NCBI RefSeq assembly: GCF_008933165.1
Contig: NZ_WBVQ01000001.1
Location: 62,001 to 126,000, forward strand
DNA length: 64,000 bases
Reading direction: 5' to 3'
Source: Phaeocystidibacter marisrubri
GTDB taxonomy: Bacteria > Bacteroidota > Bacteroidia > Flavobacteriales > Schleiferiaceae
The first letter of the stretch is position 1; the number at the start of each line of letters is the position of its first letter. A program made the position numbers and the translations under genes. Shown here one piece after another: positions 25,119 to 33,313 of this stretch. The notes under the pieces are model-generated. The model did no database searches, had not been told where the DNA came from, and worked only from the letters and a program-made list of their open reading frames with translations.

Positions 25119-26273
25119 ATGAAGTACGAGAAATCACAGATATACAGCGCATTACAAGAGGTTCAAGCAACAGTTGGAAAGGAAAATCTAATTGAAGCTG
25201 GCCACGTAAGAAATATTCAAATCTTCGGTGACGAAATTGAGTTGGATGTCATCAGCATGAATCCAACGCTTCAAGCGAAGAAAAAATTGGAAGTGAGCAT
25301 TCTAAAGGCAATTCACGATCACGCATATCCAAAGGTGAAAGTGAAGGTGAATGTGATTGTTCCAGAAGAAGCAAAGCAATTGGCTTCTGCTCAACAGCAA
25401 ATTCGCGGGGAAGCGATTCCCGGTGTAAAGAACATCATTGCCGTTGCCTCTGGTAAAGGGGGAGTGGGCAAGAGCACTGTAACGGCCAACCTCGCTGTAG
25501 CCCTCGCTAAAATGGGTTTCAAAGTGGGTTTGGTGGATGCGGATATCCACGGACCTTCTATGCCGATCATGTTTGATGTGACCAACGAAAAACCGGGTAA
25601 CATTGAAGTAGATGGTAAGCAAATGATGGATCCTGTTGAGAATTACGGTGTAAAAATGCTGTCTATTGGCTTTTTTGCAGGCGTGGATCAGGCAGTAGTT
25701 TGGAGAGGTCCTATGGCTACCAAAGCACTCACTCAGCTCATTCGCGATGCGCACTGGGGCGACCTCGACTTTATGTTGATCGACCTTCCTCCGGGAACGG
25801 GCGATATCCACTTGAGTTTGGTTCAAGCCGTTCCAGTTACGGGAGCAGTGGTGGTAAGTACGCCGCAGCAAATTGCGCTAGCCGACGCGCGTAAAGGGGT
25901 GGCTATGTTTAAGATGGATGCCATCAATGTGCCTGTACTGGGCATTGTTGAGAACATGTCCTACTTCACCCCCGATGAGTTGCCAGACAACAAATACTAC
26001 ATTTTTGGTGAGGCAGGTGCGAAGCGTCTAACTGCGGAACTTAATGTACCTTTCCTCGGAGAAATTCCACTGGTGCAAAGTGTTCGTGAAGCGGCTGATG
26101 TAGGTAGACCAGCCGTTTTGCAAGAGACTACTCCAGTTGCACAGGCCTTTGTTGAAATGGCAAGACGCGTGGTAGAAGAAGTGGTAGATAGAAATGACAA
26201 TCTTCCTCCAACCGAAGCGACGCGCATTACTACTATGGCAGGTTGTTCTCCTAAAAAAGAGAAGACATCATGA
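25119..26273 (+). CDS. Mrp/ApbC-family iron-sulfur carrier P-loop ATPase
   Basis: Carries or delivers Fe-S clusters to apoproteins in the cytosol. It has 384 residues from ATG 25119 (MKYEKSQIYSALQEV). An N-terminal DUF59/MIP18 domain (~1-90) is followed by the ParA-like ATPase: deviant Walker A ASGKGGVGKSTVTANL, switch DADIHGPSMP and LIDLPPGTGD. The C-terminal half normally bears CxxC; here VENMSYF aligns with that position without the cysteines, and the C-terminal tail carries only a single Cys (MAGCSPKK). The stop overlaps the NfuA-like gene (ATGA), consistent with joint function. Confidence 0.92.
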   Translation: MKYEKSQIYSALQEVQATVGKENLIEAGHVRNIQIFGDEIELDVISMNPTLQAKKKLEVSILKAIHDHAYPKVKVKVNVIVPEEAKQLASAQQQIRGEAIPGVKNIIAVASGKGGVGKSTVTANLAVALAKMGFKVGLVDADIHGPSMPIMFDVTNEKPGNIEVDGKQMMDPVENYGVKMLSIGFFAGVDQAVVWRGPMATKALTQLIRDAHWGDLDFMLIDLPPGTGDIHLSLVQAVPVTGAVVVSTPQQIALADARKGVAMFKMDAINVPVLGIVENMSYFTPDELPDNKYYIFGEAGAKRLTAELNVPFLGEIPLVQSVREAADVGRPAVLQETTPVAQAFVEMARRVVEEVVDRNDNLPPTEATRITTMAGCSPKKEKTS

Positions 26274-26515
26274 GTACAAAACAAGAAACCGTTGAGAAGA
26301 TTTTAGTGGCTTTAGAAGAGATTCGTCCCTTTCTAAAATCCGATGGCGGAGATATATCTTTTGTTGAATTGACGGATGAAGCCGTTGTTCGCGTTCAATT
26401 GCACGGTGCCTGCATGGGATGTTCGGTGAATCAGATGACTCTTAAATCGGGGGTTGAAATGACCATCAAAAAACATGTCCCAGAAATCACTAGAGTAGAA
26501 CAAGCTCTAAACTAA
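26270..26515 (+). CDS. NifU C-terminal-domain (NfuA-like) Fe-S scaffold
   Basis: The protein has 81 residues, a stand-alone Nfu domain. The cluster-binding pair is CMGCSVNQMTLKSGVE and the domain begins EEIRPFLKSDGGDISFVE. It binds a 4Fe-4S cluster between two monomers for transfer. It is translationally coupled to the Mrp gene, and the Fe-S/TPP enzyme genes korAB follow 24 nt later. Confidence 0.94.
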   Translation: MSTKQETVEKILVALEEIRPFLKSDGGDISFVELTDEAVVRVQLHGACMGCSVNQMTLKSGVEMTIKKHVPEITRVEQALN

Positions 26516-26539
26516 ATCAGAGAGCGCCAAACCTAAATA

Positions 26540-28393
26540 ATGACTCCACAAGAACTATCCAAGGTCACCATACTATTTTCAGGTGACTCCGGTGATGGTA
26601 TTCAGTTAACCGGATCTGAGTTTTCACATACCGCGGCATTGTATGGCAACGATTTGAGTACGTTTCCGGATTTTCCGGCAGAAATTCGTGCTCCCATCGG
26701 AACGGTAGCGGGAGTCTCGGGATTCCGACTGAATTTTGGTAGTATCGAAATCCACACTCCAGGCGGGCATGTGGATGTGTTGGTTGTTATGAATGCTGCG
26801 GCGCTCAAGAAGAACATAGAGGATTTGCGTCCCAATGGTTTGATCATCGCCAATTCTTCGGGCTTCGATAAGAGAAACTTGAAATTGGCGGGGTATGATG
26901 AAAGTGCAACTCCTCTCGATGATCTTCGTGATTCTCACCGAATCTTGGAGTTGGACGTTACCAAACTGACAAGAGAATCCCTTAAAGAGAGCAGTTTGGG
27001 GACCAAGGAGCGCGATCGCTCTAAGAACATGTTTGTCCTCGGTTTCTTGTATTGGATTTACGGTAGATCACTCGAAAGAACTACGCAATTCCTGACGGAA
27101 AAATTTGCCAAGCGACCTGAAATCGCGCAAGCTAATATTGCCGTTCTCAAAGCGGGGTACCACTATGGTGAAACCACTGAGGCGAGTTTGCCGCGCTATG
27201 TTGTGAAACCCGCTCCTCAAAAGCCAGGGGTTTATAGAAATATTTCGGGAAACCAAGCCACCGCATTGGGATTGGTGGCCGCTTCTCAAAAATCAGGGTT
27301 GGATCTATTTTACGGTTCCTACCCTATTACGCCTGCCAGTGATATTCTTCACGAGTTGGCTAAGCACAAAAACTTTGGAGTAAAGACCTTCCAAGCAGAA
27401 GATGAAATCGCTGCTATTACTGCTGCCATTGGAGCGAGCTTTGGTGGTGCGATGGGAGTAACGGCATCATCTGGCCCCGGCATTGCCCTCAAAGGCGAGG
27501 CTATCGGATTGGCGGTTATGCTTGAACTTCCTTTAGTTATTGTAAACGTTCAACGAGGAGGACCTTCTACGGGACTTCCTACCAAAACGGAACAAGCCGA
27601 CTTATTCCAAGCGATGTATGGGAGAAATGGTGAAGCACCTCTTCCTGTTTTTGCAGCTAAGAGTCCAAGTGATGCTTTTGACGCGGCTTTCGAGGCGGCC
27701 AAATACGCCATCGAATACATGACCCCTGTGATGCTATTGAGTGATGGATACATTGCCAATGGATCCGAGCCATGGATGTTCCCTACCTCAGGAGAACTCT
27801 CCGCGATTCACCCGGTGAAAGCCAACTTGAGCGAACAGCCTTATTTGCCGTACAAGCGCAATGAGCGCGGAGTCCGTTCATGGGCCATTCCGGGTCAAAA
27901 GGATGGCGAGCATCGAATTGGCGGATTGGAGAAAGAGATCGATACAGGGAATGTTTCCTACGATGCTCGGAACCATGAAGCTATGGTGAAAATCAGAGCG
28001 GAGCGAATTGAAAAACTAGCCGAAAGCTATCCACCATTAGAGATGGAAGAAGGCGAAGCCGAAGGAGATGTGCTGGTGATCGGTTGGGGATCTACCTACG
28101 GTGCTGTAAAAGTGGCAGCACGAGATTTGAACCGAGACGGATTTGCAGTGAGTCATCTCCACCTTCGACACCTATATCCATTACACCCCGAGCTAGGCCA
28201 TGTAATTAGCCGTTTTAAGAAAGTGGTGGTTCCGGAACTCAATAACGGTCAATTGGTAAAGATTCTACGTGAGAAGTATCTCGTAGATGCGATTCCTTAC
28301 AATAAGATTCAAGGGCAACCTCTCAAAGCAGATGAGGTGCATGAAGCCCTGATGAATACCATTCGTTCAATCGTTAAAAACGAGAAAGCATGA
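26540..28393 (+). CDS. korA: 2-oxoacid:ferredoxin oxidoreductase alpha subunit (2-oxoglutarate type)
   Basis: The protein has 617 residues and fuses the gamma domain (N-terminal; ILFSGDSGDGIQLTGSEF) to the alpha domain (YPITPASDILHEL, GVTASSGPGIALKGEAIGL, PLVIVNVQRGGPSTGLPTKTEQADL). With KorB it oxidatively decarboxylates 2-oxoglutarate to succinyl-CoA, passing electrons to ferredoxin. Preference for 2-oxoglutarate over pyruvate is inferred from the two-subunit gamma-alpha/beta form common in this phylum. The stop overlaps the korB start (ATGA). Confidence 0.93.
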   Translation: MTPQELSKVTILFSGDSGDGIQLTGSEFSHTAALYGNDLSTFPDFPAEIRAPIGTVAGVSGFRLNFGSIEIHTPGGHVDVLVVMNAAALKKNIEDLRPNGLIIANSSGFDKRNLKLAGYDESATPLDDLRDSHRILELDVTKLTRESLKESSLGTKERDRSKNMFVLGFLYWIYGRSLERTTQFLTEKFAKRPEIAQANIAVLKAGYHYGETTEASLPRYVVKPAPQKPGVYRNISGNQATALGLVAASQKSGLDLFYGSYPITPASDILHELAKHKNFGVKTFQAEDEIAAITAAIGASFGGAMGVTASSGPGIALKGEAIGLAVMLELPLVIVNVQRGGPSTGLPTKTEQADLFQAMYGRNGEAPLPVFAAKSPSDAFDAAFEAAKYAIEYMTPVMLLSDGYIANGSEPWMFPTSGELSAIHPVKANLSEQPYLPYKRNERGVRSWAIPGQKDGEHRIGGLEKEIDTGNVSYDARNHEAMVKIRAERIEKLAESYPPLEMEEGEAEGDVLVIGWGSTYGAVKVAARDLNRDGFAVSHLHLRHLYPLHPELGHVISRFKKVVVPELNNGQLVKILREKYLVDAIPYNKIQGQPLKADEVHEALMNTIRSIVKNEKA

Positions 28394-29397
28394 GCGAGAC
28401 ACTAACTGCAAAAGACTTCGCAACGGATCAAGATGTTCGTTGGTGTCCAGGATGTGGTGACTATGCAATTTTGAAGCAAGTCCAAACCATCATGCCTGAA
28501 TTGAATATCCCAAGAGAAGATATTGTGTTTATCAGTGGTATTGGGTGCTCTTCTCGTTTTCCGTACTATATGAACACGTATGGAATGCACAGTATTCATG
28601 GTAGAGCAACAAGCATAGCTACTGGTTTGAAATCAGCTCGACCGGAATTGAGTGTGTGGATTGTGACCGGAGATGGTGATGGATTATCCATTGGTGGAAA
28701 TCACTTGATTCACCTTTTCCGCAGAAATCCAGATGTGAACGTTCTCCTGTTCAATAACGAGATTTACGGACTCACCAAAGGTCAGTATTCACCAACATCT
28801 CACGAAGGTCAAGTGACCAAATCTAGCCCTATGGGCGCTATTGATCACCCCTTTAATCCACTAGCCTTAGCAATGGGCGCAGATGCGACTTTTGTAGCTA
28901 GAACAGCAGATAGAGATGTAAAGCATCAACGTGAAATGTTGTTGCGATCCAATCAGCATAAAGGCTCAAGCTTCTTAGAGATTTATCAGAACTGCAATGT
29001 CTTCAACGACGGTGCATTTGAGATGTTTACGGGCAAAGATGGAAAGCCTTTCCACACCCTATACGTTGAACACGGCCAGCCGCTCATATTTGCCAATGGT
29101 GAAAAGGGAATTGTACTCGATGGACATACTCCTAGAGTGGTAGACCTGAAGGATGGAATCAACCAGAGCGACTTGTGGATTCACGATGAGCACGATCCGT
29201 TTAAGGCCTATATGCTCACGCGAATGTTCGATGATCCAACTGCGGGTTTCCCACGTCCATTTGGGGTGTTGTATTCTGTAGATCGACCGCGATACGAGGA
29301 TTTGCTGGTAGGGCAAATCGAGCATGCACGATCCATTAAAGGAGAAGGTGATCTAGATTCGCTTCTGGCTGGCAAGAATACGTGGGAAGTTCGCTGA
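28390..29397 (+). CDS. korB: 2-oxoacid:ferredoxin oxidoreductase beta subunit
   Basis: The thiamine-diphosphate and 4Fe-4S subunit, 335 residues. CPGCGDYAIL and ISGIGCSSRFPYYMNTYG supply cluster cysteines, and TGDGDGLSIGGNHLIH to NVLLFNNEIYGLTKGQYSPT is the TPP-binding core. It is coupled to korA by a four-base overlap. Confidence 0.94.
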   Translation: MSETLTAKDFATDQDVRWCPGCGDYAILKQVQTIMPELNIPREDIVFISGIGCSSRFPYYMNTYGMHSIHGRATSIATGLKSARPELSVWIVTGDGDGLSIGGNHLIHLFRRNPDVNVLLFNNEIYGLTKGQYSPTSHEGQVTKSSPMGAIDHPFNPLALAMGADATFVARTADRDVKHQREMLLRSNQHKGSSFLEIYQNCNVFNDGAFEMFTGKDGKPFHTLYVEHGQPLIFANGEKGIVLDGHTPRVVDLKDGINQSDLWIHDEHDPFKAYMLTRMFDDPTAGFPRPFGVLYSVDRPRYEDLLVGQIEHARSIKGEGDLDSLLAGKNTWEVR

Positions 29398-29403
29398 GGA
29401 AAC

Positions 29404-29580
29404 TCAAAGGGCAATCATCACATAGCCATTCACAGAACCCTTTCTCCTCTCGATCAGCATTACATACTTGATTTGGTACACATACGAGCCAAGCATTGGT
29501 GGTTCGCTTGAATTTATTAACGTGCCATTCCACCGTTCTTCAGGACGATTGGTTTTGAAGTAAAGCGTTTGCAAGGCCAT
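29404..29580 (-). pseudogene. Orphan C-terminal fragment of a T9SS type-B (CHU_C) protein
   Basis: On the minus strand a 58-residue open stretch ends at 29404. It reads FKTNRPEERWNGTLIN, then GSYVYQIKYVMLIE and GSVNGYVMIAL. This matches the ending of gliding-motility/CHU_C type-B sorting domains, which follow the pattern F-x-T-N-x-P-x-x-x-W-N/D-G-T, then G-x-Y-V-Y and a final G-x-V-x-L-I. The upstream part of such a protein is missing. Beyond 29580 the coding-like reading moves to another frame (VDYPDLIEKFRHHLYRW, minus strand, about 29560-29625), so this is a truncated, frameshifted relic. Confidence 0.55.
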
Positions 29581-29677
29581 CTGTACAGATGGTGACGAAA
29601 TTTCTCGATGAGATCTGGATAGTCTACCTTCAATTGATTTTTCTTTATCACCTTAGTCGTACCAAAACACAAGACAC

Positions 29678-30925
29678 TTGAATAGAGTAAAAATTCTTTA
29701 CCGCGAACCGAGAAGAAGTCAGCCTGCCAAAATCATTTTTGGCGTGGTAGCCGCGCATCTCCTGTTTTTGATTCCGTTAATGGTTTTCTTGGATTCAGAT
29801 TTCGTTCGTGAGAACATCTATGATTCTTCTAACAGTTCCATGATTGAAGAATTGACGTCGATTCCAGCGGGCTACGCCTTTTTGCTATTGGCCGTTCTTG
29901 CTCCACTGTGGGAAGAGACGGTCTATCGATTGTGGATGAACTTGAAGGTGTGGACGATTCCGATTTTCACGACTGTTGCTGCTGTTGTGTTGTTCTTGGA
30001 TATCAGTTTGTCCTTAGCGTTAGTCTTGGGAATTATCGTTTTGATATTAACTCTCACATTTATCAACTCCATTCGCCACAGTATGGACATTCACTTCCAG
30101 TGGTGGTTTTATGGATCTTCGGTGATTTTCGGCTTATCGCACATCATGAATCACCAGTTGGAGTTGGGAGCGATTTTGTTTACCATGCCTCAAGTAGTGA
30201 TAGGGGTAGCAATTGGCTTTGTGCGACTACACTATGGCTTTTTCTCTGGAGTGTTGTTTCATGCAGGGTGGAATGGACTCATTGGCTTGATGTTGCTCGC
30301 TCCATACATTGGAAATAAACCCGTGGTACACGAAAGTGAAACGACCTATGTCTCTTGGGAAACGGGCAGTATGTGGAGGAATTCATCGAAAGCGTACTAT
30401 GGCACAGATTCCCTTTATATTGAAAATGTATCCTTGGAGAAAGTCCTTCGCAATTTGATTCAGCGCGACAATCCCGATGCGGTAGTTGAGCTGGAAGGGG
30501 CATCTCTTATTCGAGTGAATATAAAGGCTAAAGGTCCTCTACAAGAAGTCATGTCAATTCTGATGGAGGATTGGAAAGAACAATTCAGTGTTGAGGTGTC
30601 GGAATCTTCTACTGCGGAGAAAGTGTATACCCTCATTCCCATGGTGGATTGTGAACCAACATCCGTACCGGGTGAGTCGGCAATGGTAATGAACCAGCTT
30701 GGACTTTATCCAAGTCTTACTCATCCTTCCACAATTGCAAGAAGTTTGGAAAATGAATACGAAGTCAAATTCCGACCGGGAGAACTTTCAGAAGAATCCA
30801 GAAATATTCTGCTTCCTATGGAGGGGTTAGATTCCGCCTTGCATGCTTTGCGTGTATACAACTGTATTGATGTGGAGGAGTCTGAAGAAGAAATTACTCG
30901 TTATATCATTCAACTACCTAACTGA
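29678..30925 (+). CDS. CPBP-family intramembrane protease fused to an unrecognised soluble domain
   Basis: The protein has 415 residues. The first ~215 contain several transmembrane helices and the three CPBP (Abi/CAAX) motifs: APLWEETVYR (Glu-Glu), FGLSHIMNH and FHAGWNG. It is therefore likely an intramembrane glutamic endopeptidase. The last ~200 residues are soluble and contain two modules with a beta-alpha-beta look (DSLYIENVSLEKVLRNLI and a second one ending ALRVYNCIDVEESEEEI), which loosely recall STN/secretin-type subdomains; this is a weak impression. The start is TTG at 29678, since no ATG occurs before the first helix. It is a single gene between korB and a yebC-family gene. Confidence 0.72.
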   Translation: MNRVKILYREPRRSQPAKIIFGVVAAHLLFLIPLMVFLDSDFVRENIYDSSNSSMIEELTSIPAGYAFLLLAVLAPLWEETVYRLWMNLKVWTIPIFTTVAAVVLFLDISLSLALVLGIIVLILTLTFINSIRHSMDIHFQWWFYGSSVIFGLSHIMNHQLELGAILFTMPQVVIGVAIGFVRLHYGFFSGVLFHAGWNGLIGLMLLAPYIGNKPVVHESETTYVSWETGSMWRNSSKAYYGTDSLYIENVSLEKVLRNLIQRDNPDAVVELEGASLIRVNIKAKGPLQEVMSILMEDWKEQFSVEVSESSTAEKVYTLIPMVDCEPTSVPGESAMVMNQLGLYPSLTHPSTIARSLENEYEVKFRPGELSEESRNILLPMEGLDSALHALRVYNCIDVEESEEEITRYIIQLPN

Positions 30926-30970
30926 TCATGGAAGTGTGAGTTGGTGTTTCGTCAGATGAACAACTCACAT

Positions 30971-30978
30971 TATCTTTG
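30971..30978 (+). promoter_or_regulatory. -7 element of the YebC-family gene
   Basis: TATCTTTG is an exact TAnnTTTG match, 18 nt before ATG 30997, with TTTC at 30947-30950 as a partial upstream element. It rules out the longer frame beginning at 30976. Confidence 0.5.
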
Positions 30979-30996
30979 TCAAAATCTATAAAGACT

Positions 30997-31722
30997 ATGG
31001 GACGCGCGTTTGAATATCGCAAGGCAAGAAAAATGAAGCGTTGGGCATCGATGTCCAAGACGTTTACTCGTATCACTAAGGATATTATCATGGCCGTAAA
31101 AGAAGGTGGTGATAGTCCAGATGCGAATTATAGACTAAAGGCTCTCATCCAGAACGCCAAAGACGCGAACATGCCGAAGGATAACGTGGAACGCGCTATC
31201 AAAAAGGCTTCGTCTAAAGATCAAGCAGATTACAAAGAGGTGGTATACGAAGGGTATGCACCCCACGGAATTGCTGTTCTTGTTGAGACGGCTACTGATA
31301 ACAATACGCGTACGGTTGCCAATGTTCGTTCTTACTTCAACAAATGCAACGGTAGCTTGGGTACTTCAGGTTCTGTTGACTTTATGTTTGAGCGCAAGTG
31401 CCACTTCAAGATTGCAGCAGAAGGCATTGATGTTGAAGAGTTCGAATTGGAAATGATCGACTACGGCGTTGAGGAGATTTTTGCCGATCACGATGAAGAA
31501 AAAGATCTCGATATCGTGATGCTTTACGGCCCTTTTGCCGAATACGGTAACATAGCGAAGGGGTTGGACGAAAAGGGGATTGAAGTTCTTTCATCAGGTT
31601 TTGAAAGAATTCCTATGGATACAAAAACACTCACTCCTGAGCAGCAGGAAGACGTGGATAAACTCATTGAGAGAATTGAGGAAGACGATGATGTTCAAGC
31701 CGTATATACGAATATGGCGTAA
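30997..31722 (+). CDS. YebC/PmpR-family protein (TACO1-like)
   Basis: The protein has 241 residues from ATG 30997. It begins MGRAFEYRKARKMKRWASMS, instead of the common MAGHSKWxxIKHRK, and continues FTRITKDIIMAVKEGGDSPD and NMPKDNVERAIKKAS. The acidic central domain (VEEFELEMIDYGVEE) and the C-terminal ferredoxin-like domain are present. Members act as transcription regulators or as factors that relieve ribosome stalling; the phylum version (GRAFE start) is of the latter, YeeN-like, type. A terminator follows. Confidence 0.92.
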   Translation: MGRAFEYRKARKMKRWASMSKTFTRITKDIIMAVKEGGDSPDANYRLKALIQNAKDANMPKDNVERAIKKASSKDQADYKEVVYEGYAPHGIAVLVETATDNNTRTVANVRSYFNKCNGSLGTSGSVDFMFERKCHFKIAAEGIDVEEFELEMIDYGVEEIFADHDEEKDLDIVMLYGPFAEYGNIAKGLDEKGIEVLSSGFERIPMDTKTLTPEQQEDVDKLIERIEEDDDVQAVYTNMA

Positions 31723-31754
31723 GGCTTGTTTACACCACTCTTTTTGACGAAATT

Positions 31755-31781
31755 AAACATCCGCCATCGAGCGGATGTTTT
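31755..31781 (+). terminator. Rho-independent terminator
   Basis: AAACATCCGC (31755-31764) pairs perfectly with GCGGATGTTT (31771-31780) around a six-base loop and ends in a T-run. It separates the YebC-family gene from the OsmC-family gene. Confidence 0.85.
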
Positions 31782-31803
31782 CATTTATCAAAGTCACTTT
31801 CTC

Positions 31804-32226
31804 ATGAGTACCGTACAAGTTGTAGCCGATCATACCACCGGAATGTCTTTCGATGCCAACGTGGAAAACTACCACGTTATCGTGGATGCTAAGGAGGAGT
31901 TTGGAGGAGTTGGAAAAGGTCCATCGCCAAAACCCTTACTGCTCGTTGCGCTTGCTGGCTGTACGGGAATGGATGTGGTGAGTCTTCTCGAGAAAATGCG
32001 ACAAGAATACACGTCCTTTAAGATTGCTGTTACGGGAGAACAGACCGAAACTCATCCGAAGTACTACCACAAGATTCACGTTGACTATCAATTCGTGGGA
32101 AGTGATTTGGATCCTGCGAAAGTGCAAAAGGCGGTAGATATGAGCCAAGATAAATACTGCGGTGTGAGTCACATGTTGAAGGCCGCTTCGGAACTTACCT
32201 ACGACATTTCCATCAAGGCTGAATAA
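31804..32226 (+). CDS. OsmC-family peroxide-related protein
   Basis: From ATG 31804 the protein has 140 residues. The family Cys is seen in LLVALAGCTGMDVVSLLEKMR and the second in QDKYCGVSHMLKAAS, the two redox cysteines of OsmC/Ohr-type thiol peroxidases. The longer frame from 31726 passes through the terminator and is rejected. It converges with the next gene and its last 14 bases overlap that gene's 3' end. Confidence 0.9.
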   Translation: MSTVQVVADHTTGMSFDANVENYHVIVDAKEEFGGVGKGPSPKPLLLVALAGCTGMDVVSLLEKMRQEYTSFKIAVTGEQTETHPKYYHKIHVDYQFVGSDLDPAKVQKAVDMSQDKYCGVSHMLKAASELTYDISIKAE

Positions 32227-33313
32227 CCCGATTCAGTCGTTTCCATATTTCATTTTGTAGAGCGGCGGAAACAAAGGCGTTGTCGGTAGATTCTCCCATT
32301 CTTACTACAACTAGTTTCTGAGACGGGACCATGTTGAGTATTTGTCCGTTTTTGCCCAGGGCAGCATACATGTCGGACGGAGCATTAGGACACAAGCTTC
32401 CCGAGAATTGAGTTTGCGTGCTTGGAAGCATGTAGCTCGATTGACCGTTTAGCCAATAGAGATATCCGTAAGAGGGATTCAGCGTCTGCGTTGGCTGGGT
32501 CATGGTTTCAAAGTATGATCTGCTCAATAGCGTATCGCCATTCCAGATTCCCCCGGATAAATTGAGCAAGCCAAATCGGGCCATAGAACGCGCACTTGAA
32601 AAGAACACGTGGTTGTCATCCAACCAAAACCAATTTCCCCCAATGCCTATTTTGGCAAATATTTCATCTTGTAGATATTCTTCAAAAGTAACTGGAGTAG
32701 CGATCTCAATGATTCGATGTAAGAGTGTGTATGGAGCATTGTGATAGGCCCATCGCGTTCCGGGGGCGGCGAGGTAGGTGAGGCAAGCGGGGTCTGTGCA
32801 GTTTACATTTCCGCCATCATCCAAACCCGTGGTCATTTCAAGGTGATGGCGAATGGTAATGGCCGTTTCGCGATCACTACTGGTGTTGGTCCATCCGGTT
32901 CCCAAATAAGTAGAGGTAGGAGCATATAAATCGATATAGCCATCTTCTACAGCCATGCCCACCGCAAATGAGGTGAGCGATTTGCCGGCAGAAGCCCAGT
33001 ACCAATTGGAGCTAGAGGTAAACGGTTGACCATTCAATTGTTTACCGTGGTAGTGTTCGAGTACAATTCGACCATTGTACAGAACGATAAAGGCCCTGCT
33101 TCCAATACTGTCCAGATATGAATAGAGGGGACTAATCTCCGCCGTATTCCATTCTAGCTCATCAGGATCTTGAGATTCCCATCCACCCGTAAAATTTTCA
33201 GGAAAGTAGATTTCTTCTTCTACGGGTGTGACAATGGGCTTCTCTTCCACACGGTCCTTTTTGCAAGCACCAACGATGAACAGAGGTAGAACAAGTAGGT
33301 AGGAAGCTTTCAT
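32213..33313 (-). CDS. Serine hydrolase lipoprotein, class-C beta-lactamase fold
   Basis: The protein has 366 residues. The signal peptide and lipobox (LFIVGACKKD) are followed by the beta-lactamase/DD-peptidase fold: SxxK as SAGKS (in YWASAGKSLTSFAVG) and the YxN element as YHN. RLNLSGGIWNG and YGYLYWLNG are typical of the 6-aminohexanoate-hydrolase/esterase branch. It is likely an envelope-bound esterase or peptidase, not a true antibiotic beta-lactamase. It sits one base after the histidine kinase gene stop, on the same strand and upstream of it, which suggests co-transcription. Confidence 0.87.
   Translation of the reverse strand: MKASYLLVLPLFIVGACKKDRVEEKPIVTPVEEEIYFPENFTGGWESQDPDELEWNTAEISPLYSYLDSIGSRAFIVLYNGRIVLEHYHGKQLNGQPFTSSSNWYWASAGKSLTSFAVGMAVEDGYIDLYAPTSTYLGTGWTNTSSDRETAITIRHHLEMTTGLDDGGNVNCTDPACLTYLAAPGTRWAYHNAPYTLLHRIIEIATPVTFEEYLQDEIFAKIGIGGNWFWLDDNHVFFSSARSMARFGLLNLSGGIWNGDTLLSRSYFETMTQPTQTLNPSYGYLYWLNGQSSYMLPSTQTQFSGSLCPNAPSDMYAALGKNGQILNMVPSQKLVVVRMGESTDNAFVSAALQNEIWKRLNRVIQP

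Noticed and set aside
32213-33313. Antibiotic-resistance beta-lactamase
   Set aside because: The motifs fit the broad class-C serine hydrolase fold, but the protein is a lipoprotein of the esterase-like branch; resistance cannot be claimed from sequence.
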